From contig NZ_FMHT01000003.1 of assembly GCF_900091585.1 (NCBI RefSeq), positions 806,001-870,000 on the forward strand: a stretch of DNA of 64,000 nucleotides. Direction: 5' to 3'. The position numbers were made by a program, and so were the translations under genes. The DNA is from Micromonospora nigra. GTDB taxonomy: Bacteria; Actinomycetota; Actinomycetes; Mycobacteriales; Micromonosporaceae. Positions 62,578 through 64,000 of the stretch are shown piece by piece; the first letter of the stretch is position 1; every line of letters begins with the position of its first letter. The notes beneath the pieces were generated by a model. The model worked only from the letters and a program-made list of their open reading frames with translations. It did no database searches and was not told the DNA's origin.

Positions 62578-63204
62578 TCAGACGCCCACGCGCTGCGGTG
62601 GCACGGTGAGGCCGTAGAGGGCCATCAGTTCGGGGGTGTCGACGCGGCTGCCGTCGGCGACCGCGTCGCAGGCGATGTCGACGATCTGGTCCTTGTGCGC
62701 CAGCAGGTAGGGGCGGGCACCGACGTCCGCGCTGGCCAGGGTGGCGATGCCGGCCCAGTGCCGGCGGCCGAACAGCATCGGGTAGCCGCGCAGGCCGTCG
62801 TAGGTGGCGCAGACCAGCACGTCCGGGTACGGCAGGGCGGCCACCCGGCGGACGGCCACGGCGGTCAGTCCCGGCATGTCGACGGGGACCACCACGACGG
62901 CTTCGATCCCGTCGTCGTCGAGGGCGGCCAGCCCGGCCCGGATGGACGAGCCGACGCCGGTCCCCCAGGCCCGGTTGACCACCACCGTGGCGCGGGTCAG
63001 GTCGGCGGTCTCGCGGACCTGGTCGGCTGCCGCGCCGAGCACGACCACGATGCGGTCGCAGCCCGCCTCGGTCATCGTGTCGATCATCTGGTTCACCAGG
63101 GGCTTCTCACCCTGGTGCAGCAGAGCTTCGGGGCCGCCGATGCGGCGACCACCCCCTGCGGCGATGATCATTCCTGCGATCCGGTTCAGCTGCGCCCCCT
63201 CCAC
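62578..63204 (-). CDS. MobA/MocA-like nucleotidyltransferase
   Basis: 208 aa from GTG 63204, or 197 aa from ATG 63171. NTP-transferase-3 family: GMIIAAGGGRRIGGPEALLHQG is the nucleotide loop, followed by IVVVLGAAADQVRE, GTGVGSSIRAGLAAL, VVVVPVDMPGL and GLRGYPMLFGRRHW. These proteins attach CMP or GMP to molybdopterin or other small substrates. The usual Lys after RxGxP is Glu here. Confidence 0.87.
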   Translation of the reverse strand: MEGAQLNRIAGMIIAAGGGRRIGGPEALLHQGEKPLVNQMIDTMTEAGCDRIVVVLGAAADQVRETADLTRATVVVNRAWGTGVGSSIRAGLAALDDDGIEAVVVVPVDMPGLTAVAVRRVAALPYPDVLVCATYDGLRGYPMLFGRRHWAGIATLASADVGARPYLLAHKDQIVDIACDAVADGSRVDTPELMALYGLTVPPQRVGV

Positions 63205-63419
63205 CGTGGAGCCTTGGCGCGAACCACGGCCCGCTCCGTCGTACGGACACCGGGAGAAACGAGGAGGCCCGGTGTCGGGTAGCGGGGCGAAACGGAGAAA
63301 TAGTACAAGCCGTTCCGGCGGCCACCGGTCACGACCAGCGCGGCGGGGGGAAACGCCCGCCGGCGGGCCCGGGTCACCAGCCCCGAAGGGCTCCTGACCC
63401 GAGGGTCCGCCCGACACGG

Positions 63420-63833
63420 TCAGTCGGCGGCGGTGGCACCGGCGACGACCTCGGCGACCAGGGTGGGTGCCCAGCAGCCCGCACCGCAGGTGCCGGCGTG
63501 CAGTGCCAGGATGCGGGTGCCCGGTAGTTGGGCGGCGAGCCGGGTGGCGGCCGCCCGAAGCTGGCGTCGATGTTCGTCGTCGCTGACCGGGTTGCCGGCG
63601 CAGTCCGAGTGACCGGCGATAACCAGTACCCGGCTGCCGTGCGCGTCCTGCGAGACCCGCACCTTCGCCATCAGCGCCGCCAGGCCGTCGCCGCTGACGA
63701 CCGCCGACTCGGGCCCGGGCTCGGTGATGGTGTCGACGTAGTCGACGTCGAGATGCGCCCTGGTCCACTCGTCGAGGGGCCGCTGGATCCGGCCGTCGAT
63801 ACAGGTGAGGATGGTGGCGAAACGGTCCGGCAC
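63420..63833 (-). CDS. carbonic-anhydrase-like zinc protein
   Basis: 137 aa from GTG 63833, behind GAGGTGA and 2 bp after the upstream stop. ILTCIDGRIQ and AGHSDCAGNPV provide Cys, His and Cys ligands in the order of beta-carbonic-anhydrase-like proteins (Pro_CA_2-type). The C-terminus has a second Cys pair (AGTCGAGCW). Tight coupling to a probable anion transporter suggests joint bicarbonate or sulfate handling. Confidence 0.75.
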   Translation of the reverse strand: MPDRFATILTCIDGRIQRPLDEWTRAHLDVDYVDTITEPGPESAVVSGDGLAALMAKVRVSQDAHGSRVLVIAGHSDCAGNPVSDDEHRRQLRAAATRLAAQLPGTRILALHAGTCGAGCWAPTLVAEVVAGATAAD

Positions 63834-63835
63834 TC

Positions 63836-64000
63836 TCAGATCACCTCGTCTGCCAGCGCACGGGACGATCGCTGCCCCGTCGCGGCGGTGCCGGCCGCCG
63901 CTGCCGCCACGGCATCGGCGACGTCGCGATGGACCAGGTTCGCCTCCCGCAGTGACTGCCACAACCCGGCCCGGCTGAGCAGGTCCCGAACCGGGCCACG
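63836..64000 (-). CDS. C-terminus of a probable SulP-family transporter (STAS domain), partial
   Basis: The minus-strand frame is open from the right window edge to TGA 63838-63836, giving the last 54 codons of a gene (VRDLLSRAGLWQSLREANLV, then RDVADAVAAA). That wording fits the end of a STAS domain as found at the C-terminus of SulP anion permeases. Only the fragment is visible, so the assignment is tentative. It would be the first gene of a two-gene unit with the carbonic-anhydrase-like protein. Confidence 0.5.
   Translation of the reverse strand, partial: RGPVRDLLSRAGLWQSLREANLVHRDVADAVAAAAAGTAATGQRSSRALADEVI

Overview
The window is very GC-rich DNA with almost wall-to-wall coding, many GTG and some TTG starts, and actinobacterial families: part of a conservon, DUF3159, DUF3618, CelR/CebR-type cellulose operators, LLM-class flavin/F420 oxidoreductases and a CPW-type DsbA-fold protein. 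It looks like chromosome from a filamentous actinomycete, most probably Micromonosporaceae (Micromonospora-like). The genus is inferred from gene content and style, not from a marker gene.

Left end, about 1-8,125: a probable genome-defence and mobile segment. The minus strand at the very edge encodes a nearly complete DUF2397/TIGR02677 protein, the JetA component of a Wadjet plasmid-defence system. It reads out of the window, so jetB, jetC and jetD would lie to the left. Next come sbcC and sbcD (minus), then a serine recombinase (plus) that ends 22 bp from a tRNA-Leu(GAG) gene.

8.3-17.7 kb: a plus-strand run of a TPR/proline-rich/FnIII membrane protein, a beta-propeller/FnIII membrane protein, a MoxR ATPase, a DUF58 protein and a transglutaminase-fold membrane protein whose catalytic Cys and His are replaced. 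17.8-25.1 kb: housekeeping and accessory enzymes (secreted TAP-like hydrolase, SDR plus LLM pair, DUF1028, a DinB-like protein carrying a perfect 18-bp minisatellite, PAP2 phosphatase, DUF3159).

25.4-30.7 kb: a cellulose-use locus. A secreted CBM2-GH48 cellulase and a Tat/lipobox GH1 beta-glucosidase are divergent, with three CelR/CebR-type 14-bp palindromes between them. 30.8-38.8 kb: a two-gene conservon remnant, an FGGY sugar kinase, a tryptophan attenuator with a Trp-Trp leader peptide ahead of a PhzE-like fused anthranilate synthase, WrbA and a small membrane protein.

38.9-49 kb: small regulators and stress genes, including an AlkZ-like glycosylase, a RusA-like protein, a three-gene DUF3618/holin-family/YtxH-like operon, and a TetR-controlled divergent unit with a double operator. 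49.1-52.7 kb: a three-gene CDP-alcohol phosphotransferase / alkaline-phosphatase-fold transferase / FkbM methyltransferase operon, possibly for an envelope glycopolymer. 52.7-59 kb: alpha-glucan metabolism (GH63-type glucosidase, debranching enzyme, GT4 synthase). 59-64 kb: a receptor Ser/Thr kinase, a YdjM-like membrane hydrolase, a MobA-like nucleotidyltransferase, and a carbonic-anhydrase-like protein directly behind the 3' end of a probable SulP transporter that runs off the right edge.
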